Positions 13,853 through 21,158 of a stretch of 21,746 bases of DNA are shown in pieces. The DNA comes from JBKPHS01 sp046729975 (GTDB taxonomy: Bacteria > Actinomycetota > Thermoleophilia > Solirubrobacterales > Thermoleophilaceae), in NCBI GenBank assembly GCA_046729975.1, contig JBKPHS010000178.1:1-21746 (forward strand), given 5' to 3'. The first letter of the stretch is position 1. Every line of letters begins with the position of its first letter. The notes below the pieces were generated by a model. The model ran no database searches and was not told the origin of the DNA. It worked only from the letters and a program-made list of their open reading frames with translations. The position numbers and the translations under genes were made by a program.

Positions 13853-13860
13853 CGCCCGCG

Positions 13861-15840
13861 ATGAGCGTCCAGGCCACCGAGGCCCCGGCGACGGCTCGCG
13901 CGCAGCGGACCGCTCGGGCGGTCGTGCCCCTGCTCCACGTCGCGGGCGTGCTAGGCGCGGGCGCCCTGGCGCTCTGGATCGCCTACAGGACCGGCTTCCG
14001 TCCGCGGCGCTACCCCGAGATGATGAACCCGCTCGACGAGGCGCTGCGGGCGGGCGGCGCCGCGGTGCTGCTCTTCGGCGTCTCCGGCTTCGGCCTCACC
14101 CGCCTGCTGCTGCCCGCCGCGCTACGGCGCTACGAGCCGCTCTGGGTGGTCCCCGTAGGGGCCTGCGCCAGCGCGCTGCTCCTCACCGTGCTCGGCTTCG
14201 CCTACGTGCCGTTCAAGCTCTCGCTGGCGATCGTGATCGCCGCGGGTGTCGCGCTCGGCGCGGTCGCCGTGCGAGCCCGGGGCGCGCCGGACGCTCGTGC
14301 CGTGCTCCGCTCGGCCTGGCCCGCGTACCTGGCGGTGATCCTCGCCGCGATCGCGCTCATCCCCTACCTTCGTTCGGGGTTCCCAACGGTCATCGGCGAG
14401 GGCTCGGATGCCCACCTCGCGGTCGGCACCGCCGAGTTCCTCCAGCACAACCACCCGGCGAGCGTGAACCCCGACGGGCCCGTGGACCGCGTGCCCTTCC
14501 TCTGGCGCTCGAAGCAGCCGATCTACTACGCGCTCGGCGGCGTGGCGACGCTGTCGGGACTCGAGCCGTACGAAACGATCTCACCCGTGGCCGGGCTCGT
14601 GCTCGGACTGGCCGCGGTAGGGCTGTTCCTCCTGGCGCGCGAGCTGCTGTATGCCGGCCTCGCCGGCGCGCTCCTGGCGATGGCGATCGCGGGCCTCGAC
14701 CGCATGGTGCTCCACACCGGCATGCATCCCTACTTCAACCAGACGTGGGGCTGGTTCACGCTCCCTTTCGCGCTCGTGCTGTCCTGGTGGACGGTGCGCG
14801 AGCGCAGCCGTGGCGCCGCCGTCCTGCTCGCGCTGTTCCTCGCGCTCGGCGCGTTCGCGTATCCGCTCGCGCTGCCGATCCCGCTGCTCGGCCTGGCCGT
14901 GTTCTGGACGCTCGACCGCCGCGAGCGCCGCCGCCGTGGCGAGCATGTGATGAGCCTCGACCCGCGACGCCTCTACCGGGGCCGCCGCTCGCTGGCCTGG
15001 CTGGTGCCGCTAGGCGTCCTGCTGGCGATTCCGGTGCTCGGCGTGGTCGAGAAGCTCTGGACCGCCGCCGAGGTGGTCCTCCCCGGCAGCTCGCTCGAGG
15101 ACTGGGGCGGGGATCTCTTCGGCTTCGTGCCCGCCCATCAGTTCTTCTCGCTGCCGCACGCGACGCTGTGGTGGCTCGCGGTGGCCGCGATGGGCGTGCT
15201 CGCGGCATGGGCGCTCCGCCGGGTACCGCGGCCCCTCGCGATCGGCCTCGCGACGGTGATCGTCTGCTTCCTCGCGGCGGCCGCCTACTTCAGGCAGCGC
15301 GACCTCGGCTGGTACTTCGAGTTCAAGGCGCTCGCCTTCGTCGCGCCATTGCTCGTGACGATCGCCGCCGTGGGCGCGTCACGCCTGCGACCCAGAGCTC
15401 TCGCCGTGCTCGCGCTCGGCGTGTTCCTGGTTGCCGCGCAGGCGTCAGCGCGGCAGGAGCTCGACCGGACGACCAACCAGCTCCCGCAGACGATCCTCGG
15501 GCTGCGGGACTTCGACCGCGCCCTGCCCGAGGGGGCGTCCGTGCGGCTCGACGTGAATCCACCGCTCCAGATCTGGGTCGCATACATGATGTCCGGGCAG
15601 CCCCTCTGCTCGCCGTTGCCGTTGCTCGACACGAGCTACCCGCACGTGCCGCGATCCCGCCGCGCCGACTACATCCTGATAGAGCGCAAGCTGCTCCCCC
15701 TGGCCCGCGGGCGGCACCCGGACATTGCCGGACCGCCGGTGCGCGAGAACCCCGATTTCCTCCTCTACCGCGCGCGGCCCGGAATCCCAGGGCCCGAGAA
15801 CTGCTCCCGGCGCATGGTGCAGACCGTCACAGCGCTGTGA
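13861..15840 (+). CDS. Polytopic membrane protein, GT-C glycosyltransferase-like
   Basis: A 659-residue protein with about a dozen hydrophobic segments, for example 21-41, 66-86, 93-112, 119-137, 153-169, 241-258, 263-277, 299-310, 318-348, 379-395, 434-450, 459-476, 490-506 and 512-527. A soluble C-terminal region of about 130 residues follows. The loop EGSDAHLAVGTAEFLQHNHP (180-199) has an acidic residue after an early membrane segment, as in GT-C glycosyltransferases that use polyprenyl-phosphate sugars. YYALGGVATLSGLEPYETISPVAGL (222-246) also resembles that superfamily. The sugar donor is unknown and the GT-C call is by architecture only. The start is ATG 13861 (GACAAT eight bases upstream); in-frame GTG 13810 is an alternative. 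The 3' end overlaps the convergent GT4 gene by 14 bases. Confidence 0.75.
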   Translation: MSVQATEAPATARAQRTARAVVPLLHVAGVLGAGALALWIAYRTGFRPRRYPEMMNPLDEALRAGGAAVLLFGVSGFGLTRLLLPAALRRYEPLWVVPVGACASALLLTVLGFAYVPFKLSLAIVIAAGVALGAVAVRARGAPDARAVLRSAWPAYLAVILAAIALIPYLRSGFPTVIGEGSDAHLAVGTAEFLQHNHPASVNPDGPVDRVPFLWRSKQPIYYALGGVATLSGLEPYETISPVAGLVLGLAAVGLFLLARELLYAGLAGALLAMAIAGLDRMVLHTGMHPYFNQTWGWFTLPFALVLSWWTVRERSRGAAVLLALFLALGAFAYPLALPIPLLGLAVFWTLDRRERRRRGEHVMSLDPRRLYRGRRSLAWLVPLGVLLAIPVLGVVEKLWTAAEVVLPGSSLEDWGGDLFGFVPAHQFFSLPHATLWWLAVAAMGVLAAWALRRVPRPLAIGLATVIVCFLAAAAYFRQRDLGWYFEFKALAFVAPLLVTIAAVGASRLRPRALAVLALGVFLVAAQASARQELDRTTNQLPQTILGLRDFDRALPEGASVRLDVNPPLQIWVAYMMSGQPLCSPLPLLDTSYPHVPRSRRADYILIERKLLPLARGRHPDIAGPPVRENPDFLLYRARPGIPGPENCSRRMVQTVTAL

Positions 15841-16864
15841 GAGCGTCGCGCAGGCGCTCGGCCGTGCGCGAGTAGTCGAAGGCGGCGAGCCGCGCCGGCG
15901 CTCGCCGGCGGAGCTCGGACCGCAGCTCGGCGTCGCTCACGGCCAGGTGCACGAGCTCGGCCACGACCGCGAGGTCCGGGTCGTCGGTGAGCAGCGCGGC
16001 GTCGCCTGCCACCTCCGGAACCCCGCCGCTGGGCCGCGCCACCACCGGCACGCCGAAGTGGAACGCCTCGAGCAGCGGCATGCAGAACCCCTCGTGCTCG
16101 GACAGGCAGACGAACGCGTGCGCGCTGCGGTAGAGCTCCGCCAGCCGGGCGGGCGGGACGCCGCGCTCGAAGTCGACTGCGCCCGGTGCGAGGCGCTCGG
16201 CCAGGCGCTCGAGCGCGGCGGCGTAGGCGGGGGAGAGCGGCTCGCCGACGAGCACGAGGCGGGCGTCCGGCTGGCGGTGCGCGCGGTACAGCGCGAACGC
16301 GCGCAGCAGCTCGTCGTGGCGCTTGTGCGGCGTCTGCCTCCCCACGAACAGCAGCACGGGGGGTCCCGCGGGCCGCCCCGCCCGCGCTGGCTGGCCGAGC
16401 CGGGCGCGGTCGAACAGGAGCGGGATCACGGCCGTCCGGCGCGCGCCTGCCTCGCGCAGCTCGCGGGCGTTGTACTCCGACACGCCCGCCGCGAGGTCCG
16501 CGGCGCGCGCGAACTCGGGCAGCTGCGCCCGGCCCACGGCGCAGTGGATCGCGACCATCGGCTCGTATTCCCAGAGATAGCGAGCGGGCGTCACGTTGTG
16601 CGACACGAGCAGCTTGCGGTTCGGCAGCTCGAGCACGCTCCGCAGGTCGCGCGCGTAGGCGGAGTAGTGGATCAGGATCACGTCGTCCGGCCCGGCCTGG
16701 AGCGCCGCGAGCGGCTGCACGCGTCCGTCCATCCGCGGGTCGATCGACCCGGCGTGGTCGCAGCCGTCCCAGCCCCAGGAGTCGAACAGCCGGCGGTAGG
16801 CGAATGCCTGGGCCGTGACCGCGTCGAACGGCCCGGCCCCGCTAAGGAGCTGGTGGACCCTCAT
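15827..16864 (-). CDS. GT4 family glycosyltransferase
   Basis: A 345-residue GT-B enzyme. The N-terminal half has VILIHYSAYARDL (62-74) and LLVSHNVTPARYLWEYEP (85-102), a form seen in GT4 enzymes whose acceptor loop is not the usual GG type. The donor domain starts at PPVLLFVGRQTPHKRHDELLRAF (168-190), with the R-x4-K substrate-phosphate region. It carries E258-GFCMPLL-E266 (E-x7-E) and then AFHFGVPVVARPSGGVPEV. It is the last gene of the minus-strand operon headed by the ABC exporter, starting at ATG 16864 and overlapping the end of the small upstream gene by 23 bases. Its position next to Wzm/Wzt suggests it extends or caps the exported glycan. Its specificity is unknown. Confidence 0.9.
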   Translation of the reverse strand: MRVHQLLSGAGPFDAVTAQAFAYRRLFDSWGWDGCDHAGSIDPRMDGRVQPLAALQAGPDDVILIHYSAYARDLRSVLELPNRKLLVSHNVTPARYLWEYEPMVAIHCAVGRAQLPEFARAADLAAGVSEYNARELREAGARRTAVIPLLFDRARLGQPARAGRPAGPPVLLFVGRQTPHKRHDELLRAFALYRAHRQPDARLVLVGEPLSPAYAAALERLAERLAPGAVDFERGVPPARLAELYRSAHAFVCLSEHEGFCMPLLEAFHFGVPVVARPSGGVPEVAGDAALLTDDPDLAVVAELVHLAVSDAELRSELRRRAPARLAAFDYSRTAERLRDALTAL

Positions 16865-17219
16865 CGGACCTTCTGACGAGTCCCTCCTCGAGGTCGTGTA
16901 CGCGACTCTCGAGCTCGCTCACGTACACCGCGAGCTGGAGGTTGAAGCGCGTCTGCTCGGCGAGCAGCTGGCCGTGGTACTGGCGCAGGCCGCGCAGGAG
17001 CGCGCGCTTCACCCAGGTGATGGGGGCCCCGAGCCGCCGCGTCGAGTAGACCTGGTCGGGATCGGGCTCGATCAGCGCCCACTCGAGCAGCCGCTTGGAG
17101 GTCACGCGTTCGGCGGGCTCGATCTCGAAGCCGCGCAGGTCGTCTCCATACGCGCCGCGCTCGCGCATCTCGGCGGCGGCCGCGCGCGCCTGCGCGAGGG
17201 CGTCCTCGGGCCGCGTCAC
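16842..17219 (-). CDS. Small hypothetical protein with C-terminal coiled coil
   Basis: A 125-residue protein of unknown function. The N-terminal 30 residues are helical and charged (EDALAQARAAAAEMRERGAYGDDLRG). A central section has RVTSKRLLEWALIEPDPDQVYSTRR. A basic amphipathic stretch GAPITWVKRALLRGLRQYHGQLLAEQTRFN (77-106) could lie on the membrane. The C-terminus, LQLAVYVSELESRVHDLEEGL, has heptad-like spacing typical of a coiled coil. The start is GTG 17219, overlapping the ATPase stop as GTGA. It overlaps the following GT4 start by 23 bases, so it is embedded in the export operon and is very likely real. Similar small proteins beside glycan ABC exporters might bridge a glycosyltransferase and the transporter; that is inference. 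Confidence 0.7.
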   Translation of the reverse strand: MTRPEDALAQARAAAAEMRERGAYGDDLRGFEIEPAERVTSKRLLEWALIEPDPDQVYSTRRLGAPITWVKRALLRGLRQYHGQLLAEQTRFNLQLAVYVSELESRVHDLEEGLVRRSDEGPPAP

Positions 17220-18364
17220 GACACCAACCGCTCTGCCCCGGCGAGCGACCACTCACCGCGCAGGTCGGCCACCCCCTCGGCCTCGGGCTCGTGCGCGACG
17301 CTGAACCCGGCCACGCGGTCGAAGCCGGCCTCGGTTCCCACGGCGAGGTCGTAATCGCCACCGAGCAGCGCGAGCCGCGGCACCTCGAACGCGATCCGAG
17401 CAGGTCCGTCCTCTAGCGGCACCGCGGCCTCGGTGCGGAAGACGCGGCGCCCGTGCTCGTCGCGAACCTCGAGCGCCAGCCGCGCGGCGCGAGCGAGGGC
17501 GATCTCGGCCCGCAGGGGCTCTCCGCTGCGGAACACGCGGCAGCGGCGGCCTTCCCGGTCGTGCAGCTCGAGGTCTGTGACCGCAGCCTCCCCGCGCCGC
17601 TCGGGGGGCGCGTCGGGAGTGTCGGTGCCGAGCAGGCGGTGGTAGAAGAGCAGGCCGTCGGCCGTCCGCCCGTCGAACGCGATCCGGCCCTCCTCGAGCA
17701 CCACGACGCGCTCGCAGACACGCTCGATCGCGCCGGGATCGTGGGAGACGATCAGCAGCGTCGTGCCGCGCGCGATCTGCTCGGAGATCCGCCGCAGGCA
17801 CTTGCGCTGGAACGCCTCGTCGCCGACGGCGAGCACCTCGTCGATCAGCAGCACGTCCGCGTCCAGGTGGATGGCGATCGCGAAGCCGAGCCGCACGAAC
17901 ATGCCCGACGAGTAGGCCTTCACAGGCACGTCGATGAAGTGGCCGAGCTCCGAGAAGTCGATGATCGAGTCGAGCCGCTCCTCGACCTCGCGTTTGCCGA
18001 GCCCGTGCAGCGCCCCGTTCAGGTAGATGTTCTCGCGGCCGGAGAAGTCGCGGCCGAAGCCGGCGCCGAGCTCGAGCAGGGACACGACCCGGCCCCCGCA
18101 CTCGACCCGCCCGGAGTCGAGCGGCACGATTCCGGCGAGCACGCGCAGCGTGGACGACTTGCCGGCGCCGTTGCGCCCCACCATGCCCACCGTCTCGCCG
18201 GGGCGGACGTGCAGCGAGACGTCCCGCAGCGCCTCAACCGGCGCCGGCCCCGCCGCCGCCGCGCGCCCGAGCAGCAGCTCCTTGAGAGTGCGCCCGCGGT
18301 CGGCGCGCACGCTGAACGAGCGGGACGCGCCCTCGAGCACGAGCTCGCCGCGGGTGGCGCTCAA
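17216..18364 (-). CDS. wzt: Polysaccharide ABC exporter ATPase with carbohydrate-binding tail (Wzt-like)
   Basis: A 382-residue ATPase of the O-antigen/teichoic acid export type (Wzt/TagH). The N-terminal 240 residues are the nucleotide-binding domain: Walker A GRNGAGKS (63-70), the family-typical signature YSSGM (151-155) in place of LSGGQ, Walker B VLLIDE (171-176) and switch histidine H208 (VSHDP). Residues about 262-375 are a beta-rich C-terminal domain (AVTDLELHDREG…GEPLRAEIAL…GDYDLAVGTEAG) like the Wzt module that recognises the finished glycan end. This suggests the exported polymer carries a terminal modification. The start is TTG 18364, overlapping the permease stop as TTGA. The upstream open frame has no plausible alternative. 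It works with the permease at 18361-19137 in the cytoplasmic membrane. Confidence 0.92.
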   Translation of the reverse strand: MSATRGELVLEGASRSFSVRADRGRTLKELLLGRAAAAGPAPVEALRDVSLHVRPGETVGMVGRNGAGKSSTLRVLAGIVPLDSGRVECGGRVVSLLELGAGFGRDFSGRENIYLNGALHGLGKREVEERLDSIIDFSELGHFIDVPVKAYSSGMFVRLGFAIAIHLDADVLLIDEVLAVGDEAFQRKCLRRISEQIARGTTLLIVSHDPGAIERVCERVVVLEEGRIAFDGRTADGLLFYHRLLGTDTPDAPPERRGEAAVTDLELHDREGRRCRVFRSGEPLRAEIALARAARLALEVRDEHGRRVFRTEAAVPLEDGPARIAFEVPRLALLGGDYDLAVGTEAGFDRVAGFSVAHEPEAEGVADLRGEWSLAGAERLVS

Positions 18365-19137
18365 AGCGTCACCGCCAGCTCGCCCTCCATGCGCCGGAAC
18401 ACGACCCGCCCGGCAACCAGCCCGAGCGCCCCGGCGCAAACGACGTAGGCGAGCGTCCCGAGCCCCGGCGCCGAGCCCTCGTAGAGCAGGGACCGGACCC
18501 CGTCGATGAACGGCGCCACCGGGTTCACCCAGGTCAGGAGCGTGCCCGCCCACTCGTGCGTGTCCACTCCCGGCAGGTCGTCCACGCGGAAGAAGATCGG
18601 GGTCAGGAAGAACCAGGGCAGGAGCACGGCGGCGAGGATCGGCTGGATGTCGCGGAAGTAGGCCTGCAGCACCGACACGGCCAGGGCGAGCCCGAGCACG
18701 AAGGCGAAGAGGCAGGCAACGATCAGCGGCAGGAGCAGCAGCGCCGGGTGCAGCGAGCCGCGGATCGCGAGCGCCACGGGGACGACGAGCAGCAGCATCA
18801 CAGCGAACGTGATGAGCTGCACCGTGACCACCGACGCCGGGATCGCCTCGCGCGGGAACCGGACCTTGCGCACGAGGGACGCCTGGTCGATCAGCGACGG
18901 CGCGGCAGCGAGCAGCGACTGCGAGAAGAAGATCCAGACCACCAGCCCGATGATCAGGAACAGCGCGTAGTCGTCGATCGAGACCGCCTTGAGCAGCACG
19001 CCGAACATCAGCGTGTAGGCCCCCATCAGGACGAGCGGGTTCACCAGATACCAGAGCACGCCGAGCGCGGACCCCTTGTACTTCTGGCGAAGCTCGCGCC
19101 GCACCATCTGCTCGAACAGGAAGCGGTAGCGAAGCAC
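18361..19137 (-). CDS. wzm: Polysaccharide ABC exporter permease (Wzm-like)
   Basis: A 258-residue ABC-2 type permease, the usual Wzm/TagG length. The N-terminal amphipathic stretch RYRFLFEQMVRRELRQKYKGSALGVLW (3-29), with the RELxxKYKGSxLGxLW signature, precedes six membrane segments (about 28-50, 58-78, 103-127, 132-158, 165-184 and 226-246). LVRKVRFPREAIPAS (88-102) is the conserved cytoplasmic coupling loop that contacts the ATPase. Export of an undecaprenyl-linked glycan is the family role. The start is GTG 19137. On the minus strand, TATCCT (19152-19147) ends nine bases upstream, and a GAGG sits five bases before the GTG. It is the first gene of the operon wzm-wzt-small protein-GT4. Confidence 0.92.
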   Translation of the reverse strand: MLRYRFLFEQMVRRELRQKYKGSALGVLWYLVNPLVLMGAYTLMFGVLLKAVSIDDYALFLIIGLVVWIFFSQSLLAAAPSLIDQASLVRKVRFPREAIPASVVTVQLITFAVMLLLVVPVALAIRGSLHPALLLLPLIVACLFAFVLGLALAVSVLQAYFRDIQPILAAVLLPWFFLTPIFFRVDDLPGVDTHEWAGTLLTWVNPVAPFIDGVRSLLYEGSAPGLGTLAYVVCAGALGLVAGRVVFRRMEGELAVTL

Positions 19138-19164
19138 GCGAGCCTCAGGATATTGTGGGTCGCC
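19138..19164. promoter_or_regulatory. 27-bp divergent promoter region between wzm and the secreted-protein gene
   Basis: On the plus strand TATTGT (19151-19156) ends eight bases before GTG 19165. On the minus strand TATCCT (19152-19147) ends nine bases before GTG 19137. Both fit TANNNT and share two bases, so the two promoters would compete for polymerase. Confidence 0.45.
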
Positions 19165-19818
19165 GTGCGACGGGCAGCCGCAGCGATCGGCCTAGGCGCG
19201 GCCCTCGCCGCCACACCGGCGCTCGGCTTCTTCGAGGACCACTCGGTGACCGGCAACCTCGACGGCGACGGGGAGGCGGAGCAGGCCCACACGGTGAAGG
19301 TGCCGGACCCCACCTACCCGGGCGACGACTCCTTCGCGCGCACCGAGGTGCACGTCTCCGACACCTGTGCCACGGGCACGACCGACGTGCGGGTTGCCGG
19401 CCCCCAGGAGTCGCTGGCCTTCCTCAAGCTGCCGGACGCGGACACGAGGCCGGGCAGGGAGCTCTACGCCGAGCTCCGTTCGGGAGCGTCAGGACGCGCC
19501 GGAGAGGCGCATCTCGTGGCCTGGCGTCCTTCCGCCGCGGGTGCCTGCGGCGAGCCGCACGACCTGTTCGCCTACCGCAGCAGCCGCTACACCCGCCGGC
19601 CGCGCGGCACGGTCACGATGAGCACGTTCGCGGTTGCGGTGAAGGAGATCGAGCGCCGTTTTCGCGGTAGAGAGGTCAGGCTCACCGAGGGCTTCGTGCG
19701 CAGGGGCGACGCCTTCTGCTGCCCTTCCGTGCGGAAGACGACCTATCTGCGCTACGACGCCGCGCGCGACCGCTATGTCCGCTACCGGACACGCGTGCGG
19801 CGACTGCGCGTCCGCTAG
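19165..19818 (+). CDS. Secreted hypothetical protein with four conserved-looking cysteines
   Basis: A 217-residue protein with an N-terminal signal peptide (RRAAAAIGLGAALAATPALG, 2-21) and no other membrane segment. The mature N-terminus VTGNLDGDGEAEQAHTV (28-44) resembles a single FG-GAP/VCBS-like calcium-binding DxDxDG turn. Cysteines at 68, 128, 185 and 186 (CCP) could form two disulfides. The rest is beta-rich, ending in YLRYDAARDRYVRYRTRVRR. I do not recognise a named family. The start is GTG 19165, eight bases after TATTGT; a TTG at 19153 would sit inside that box. It is divergent from wzm, so any tie to glycan export is positional only. A strong intrinsic terminator lies about 105 bases after its stop. 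Confidence 0.7.
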   Translation: MRRAAAAIGLGAALAATPALGFFEDHSVTGNLDGDGEAEQAHTVKVPDPTYPGDDSFARTEVHVSDTCATGTTDVRVAGPQESLAFLKLPDADTRPGRELYAELRSGASGRAGEAHLVAWRPSAAGACGEPHDLFAYRSSRYTRRPRGTVTMSTFAVAVKEIERRFRGREVRLTEGFVRRGDAFCCPSVRKTTYLRYDAARDRYVRYRTRVRRLRVR

Positions 19819-19890
19819 GCGCAACTCGACCCGCGCGGCGCGTGTTCCAGGCGAGGACCGCCCGCAGGGCTAGCGCACGGGACGGCGCGA

Positions 19891-19907
19891 CCGCTCCAGC
19901 GGAGCGG
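19891..19907 (+). other. Small perfect hairpin in the 3' trailer
   Basis: CCGCTCC (19891-19897) and GGAGCGG (19901-19907) form a 7-bp stem with an AGC loop. It lies between the stop at 19818 and the terminator at 19924. With that terminator it gives the 19819-19960 trailer the look of a structured RNA. I recognise no known RNA family in it. Confidence 0.4.
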
Positions 19908-19923
19908 ACCCTGCGTCAGGAGG

Positions 19924-19960
19924 CGGAGGGCCCCGTGGAACGGGGCCCTCCGTCGTCTTT
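19924..19960 (+). terminator. Intrinsic terminator
   Basis: CGGAGGGCCCCGT (19924-19936) pairs perfectly with ACGGGGCCCTCCG (19940-19952) around a GGA loop: 13 base pairs, followed by TCGTCTTT. The T-rich tail overlaps the proposed -35 element of the next gene. Confidence 0.85.
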
Positions 19961-19983
19961 CCGGCTGATCCGGGGCCTACGAT
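19956..19983 (+). promoter_or_regulatory. Promoter TCTTTC-N16-TACGAT of the first HTH-TM gene
   Basis: TCTTTC (19956-19961) and TACGAT (19978-19983) are separated by 16 bases. The same two hexamers with the same spacing precede the paralogue (21080-21107). The -10 box ends eight bases before the TTG at 19992, consistent with a leaderless message. Confidence 0.5.
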
Positions 19984-19991
19984 GGCCCGGC

Positions 19992-21029
19992 TTGCGTAGC
20001 GACTACCTCAAATCCGCCGTCCGCGGACTCGACCCCGGCAGCCGGGCGCTGCTCGACCTCTCGCTTCGGCGGCGCATCCCCGACCACGAGATCGCGCGCC
20101 TTCTGAGCACCAGCCAGCGCGACGTCGCGCATCGGCGGGCGGACGCCATCCGGCGGCTCGGCACGGAGCTCGAGATCGCCCGCCCGGAGGAGCTCACGGC
20201 GATGATCGCGGCGCTCGCGAAGCTGCCGCCGGACGCCTTCGGCGTCCCGGGGAGCGCGGCACCGATCGCGGAGGCGCCCGGCCGGCGGGAGGCTCGCGTC
20301 CGGTCCCGGCGGCTGCGCCGGGTGATGATCGCTGGGGTGCCGATAAGCGCCGTCGGCGCCGTCGCGGCGATGGTGCTCGCCGCGGGCGGTGACGAGACCG
20401 GGAGCGACCGGGGGCAGCTGCCGCCGGGCGAGGGAAAGGCACGCGAGGGCGTGGTCGCGCCGCGAGCTCCCGCAGGGACGCCGCTGGCGGCGGCGCCGTC
20501 GGCCGGGTCGGCCCGAAGGGCTCCCGACTCGCCGAGCGGGCCACTCGGGAGCGCGGCGGCGGCCGGCTCGGCGGCGGGCGTGTCGCCCTCGCCCGACGAC
20601 GAGCAGCACGTCGCGGACGAGCAGCAGCGCACCCAGCACCGGCGCGGAAGCCCTCAACGCGGCGGCGACGACGCGCCCGTGGCCGACATCGGCCCCGTCC
20701 CCGAGAGCCAGGCCGAGCTCCCACCCGAGGCCGAGGCTCCGCCAGCCGAGACCAAGCCGCTCGGGCAGCCCGTTGCCGCGCTGCCGGAGGAAGGCGGCGA
20801 AGAGGACGCGGCCACCGTGCCGAAGGAGCCGGTGGTGCCCGTCCTGGAGCCGGAGCCCCTGCCTGCCGGCGGCGGAATCGAGGAGCCGGCGGGTGACGAC
20901 GAGGACGAGGATCCCGGTGACCAGGGCGAGGACGAGGACCCTGGTGAGGACGACGAGAAGGGCAGGCCCGACGGAGGTCGGAAGGACTACGGCCGCGACG
21001 ATGACTGCCCGGACCTCGGCGACGACTGA
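19992..21029 (+). CDS. Membrane-anchored protein with sigma-region-4-like HTH and long acidic tail (copy 1)
   Basis: A 345-residue protein in three parts. Residues 10-62 (LDPGSRALLDLSLRRRIPDHEIARLL, then SQRDVAHRRADAIRRLG) look like a sigma-70 region 4 helix-turn-helix, with 'EIARLLSTSQRDVAHRRADAIRRL' as the HTH. Residues 63-108 are a basic linker ending in RVRSRRLRR. Residues 111-131 (VMIAGVPISAVGAVAAMVLAA) are a single membrane segment; the positive side faces in, so the HTH would be cytoplasmic. The remaining 210 residues are low-complexity Ala/Pro/Glu, then strongly acidic (DDEDEDPGDQGEDEDPGEDDE) with one cysteine near the end (CPDLGDD). No catalytic domain is seen. The start is TTG 19992, the codon that matches the paralogue's N-terminus and lies eight bases after TACGAT. 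A membrane-bound DNA-binding or sigma-interacting sensor is a reasonable inference, but the function is unknown. Confidence 0.72.
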   Translation: MRSDYLKSAVRGLDPGSRALLDLSLRRRIPDHEIARLLSTSQRDVAHRRADAIRRLGTELEIARPEELTAMIAALAKLPPDAFGVPGSAAPIAEAPGRREARVRSRRLRRVMIAGVPISAVGAVAAMVLAAGGDETGSDRGQLPPGEGKAREGVVAPRAPAGTPLAAAPSAGSARRAPDSPSGPLGSAAAAGSAAGVSPSPDDEQHVADEQQRTQHRRGSPQRGGDDAPVADIGPVPESQAELPPEAEAPPAETKPLGQPVAALPEEGGEEDAATVPKEPVVPVLEPEPLPAGGGIEEPAGDDEDEDPGDQGEDEDPGEDDEKGRPDGGRKDYGRDDDCPDLGDD

Positions 21030-21033
21030 TCAG

Positions 21034-21048
21034 GCCGCAAACTGCGGC
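21034..21048 (+). other. Short hairpin after the first HTH-TM gene
   Basis: GCCGCA (21034-21039) and TGCGGC (21043-21048) form a 6-bp stem with an AAC loop, starting five bases after the stop. No T-run follows, so it is at best a weak terminator. Confidence 0.3.
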
Positions 21049-21079
21049 GAAGGCGGCAACCGGCTCCGCGCTGGGGCCG

Positions 21080-21107
21080 TCTTTCCGCCGGGGGCCGTGA
21101 TTACGAT
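21080..21107 (+). promoter_or_regulatory. Promoter TCTTTC-N16-TACGAT of the second HTH-TM gene
   Basis: TCTTTC (21080-21085) and TACGAT (21102-21107) have the same 16-base spacing as the promoter at 19956-19983. The flanks are also alike (CGTCTTTCCG; TACGATGGC…CTTGC). Here the start codon lies about 50 bases downstream, so the message would have a leader. Confidence 0.5.
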
Positions 21108-21158
21108 GGCTTGCCGCCGTTCCCTCGCCCAACCCGCGCCCACGGGCTCGCGCTCTCA

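Noticed and set aside
12847..13860. Extension of the GT-C-like frame 338 codons upstream of 13861
   Set aside because: That stretch holds the riboswitch and the NlpC/P60 gene in another frame; its translation is low-complexity.
18556..19164. Plus-strand frame upstream of the secreted protein, antisense to wzm
   Set aside because: Its translation is rich in His/Gln/Glu/Arg, as expected opposite a hydrophobic permease. The signal peptide and promoter place the real start at 19165.
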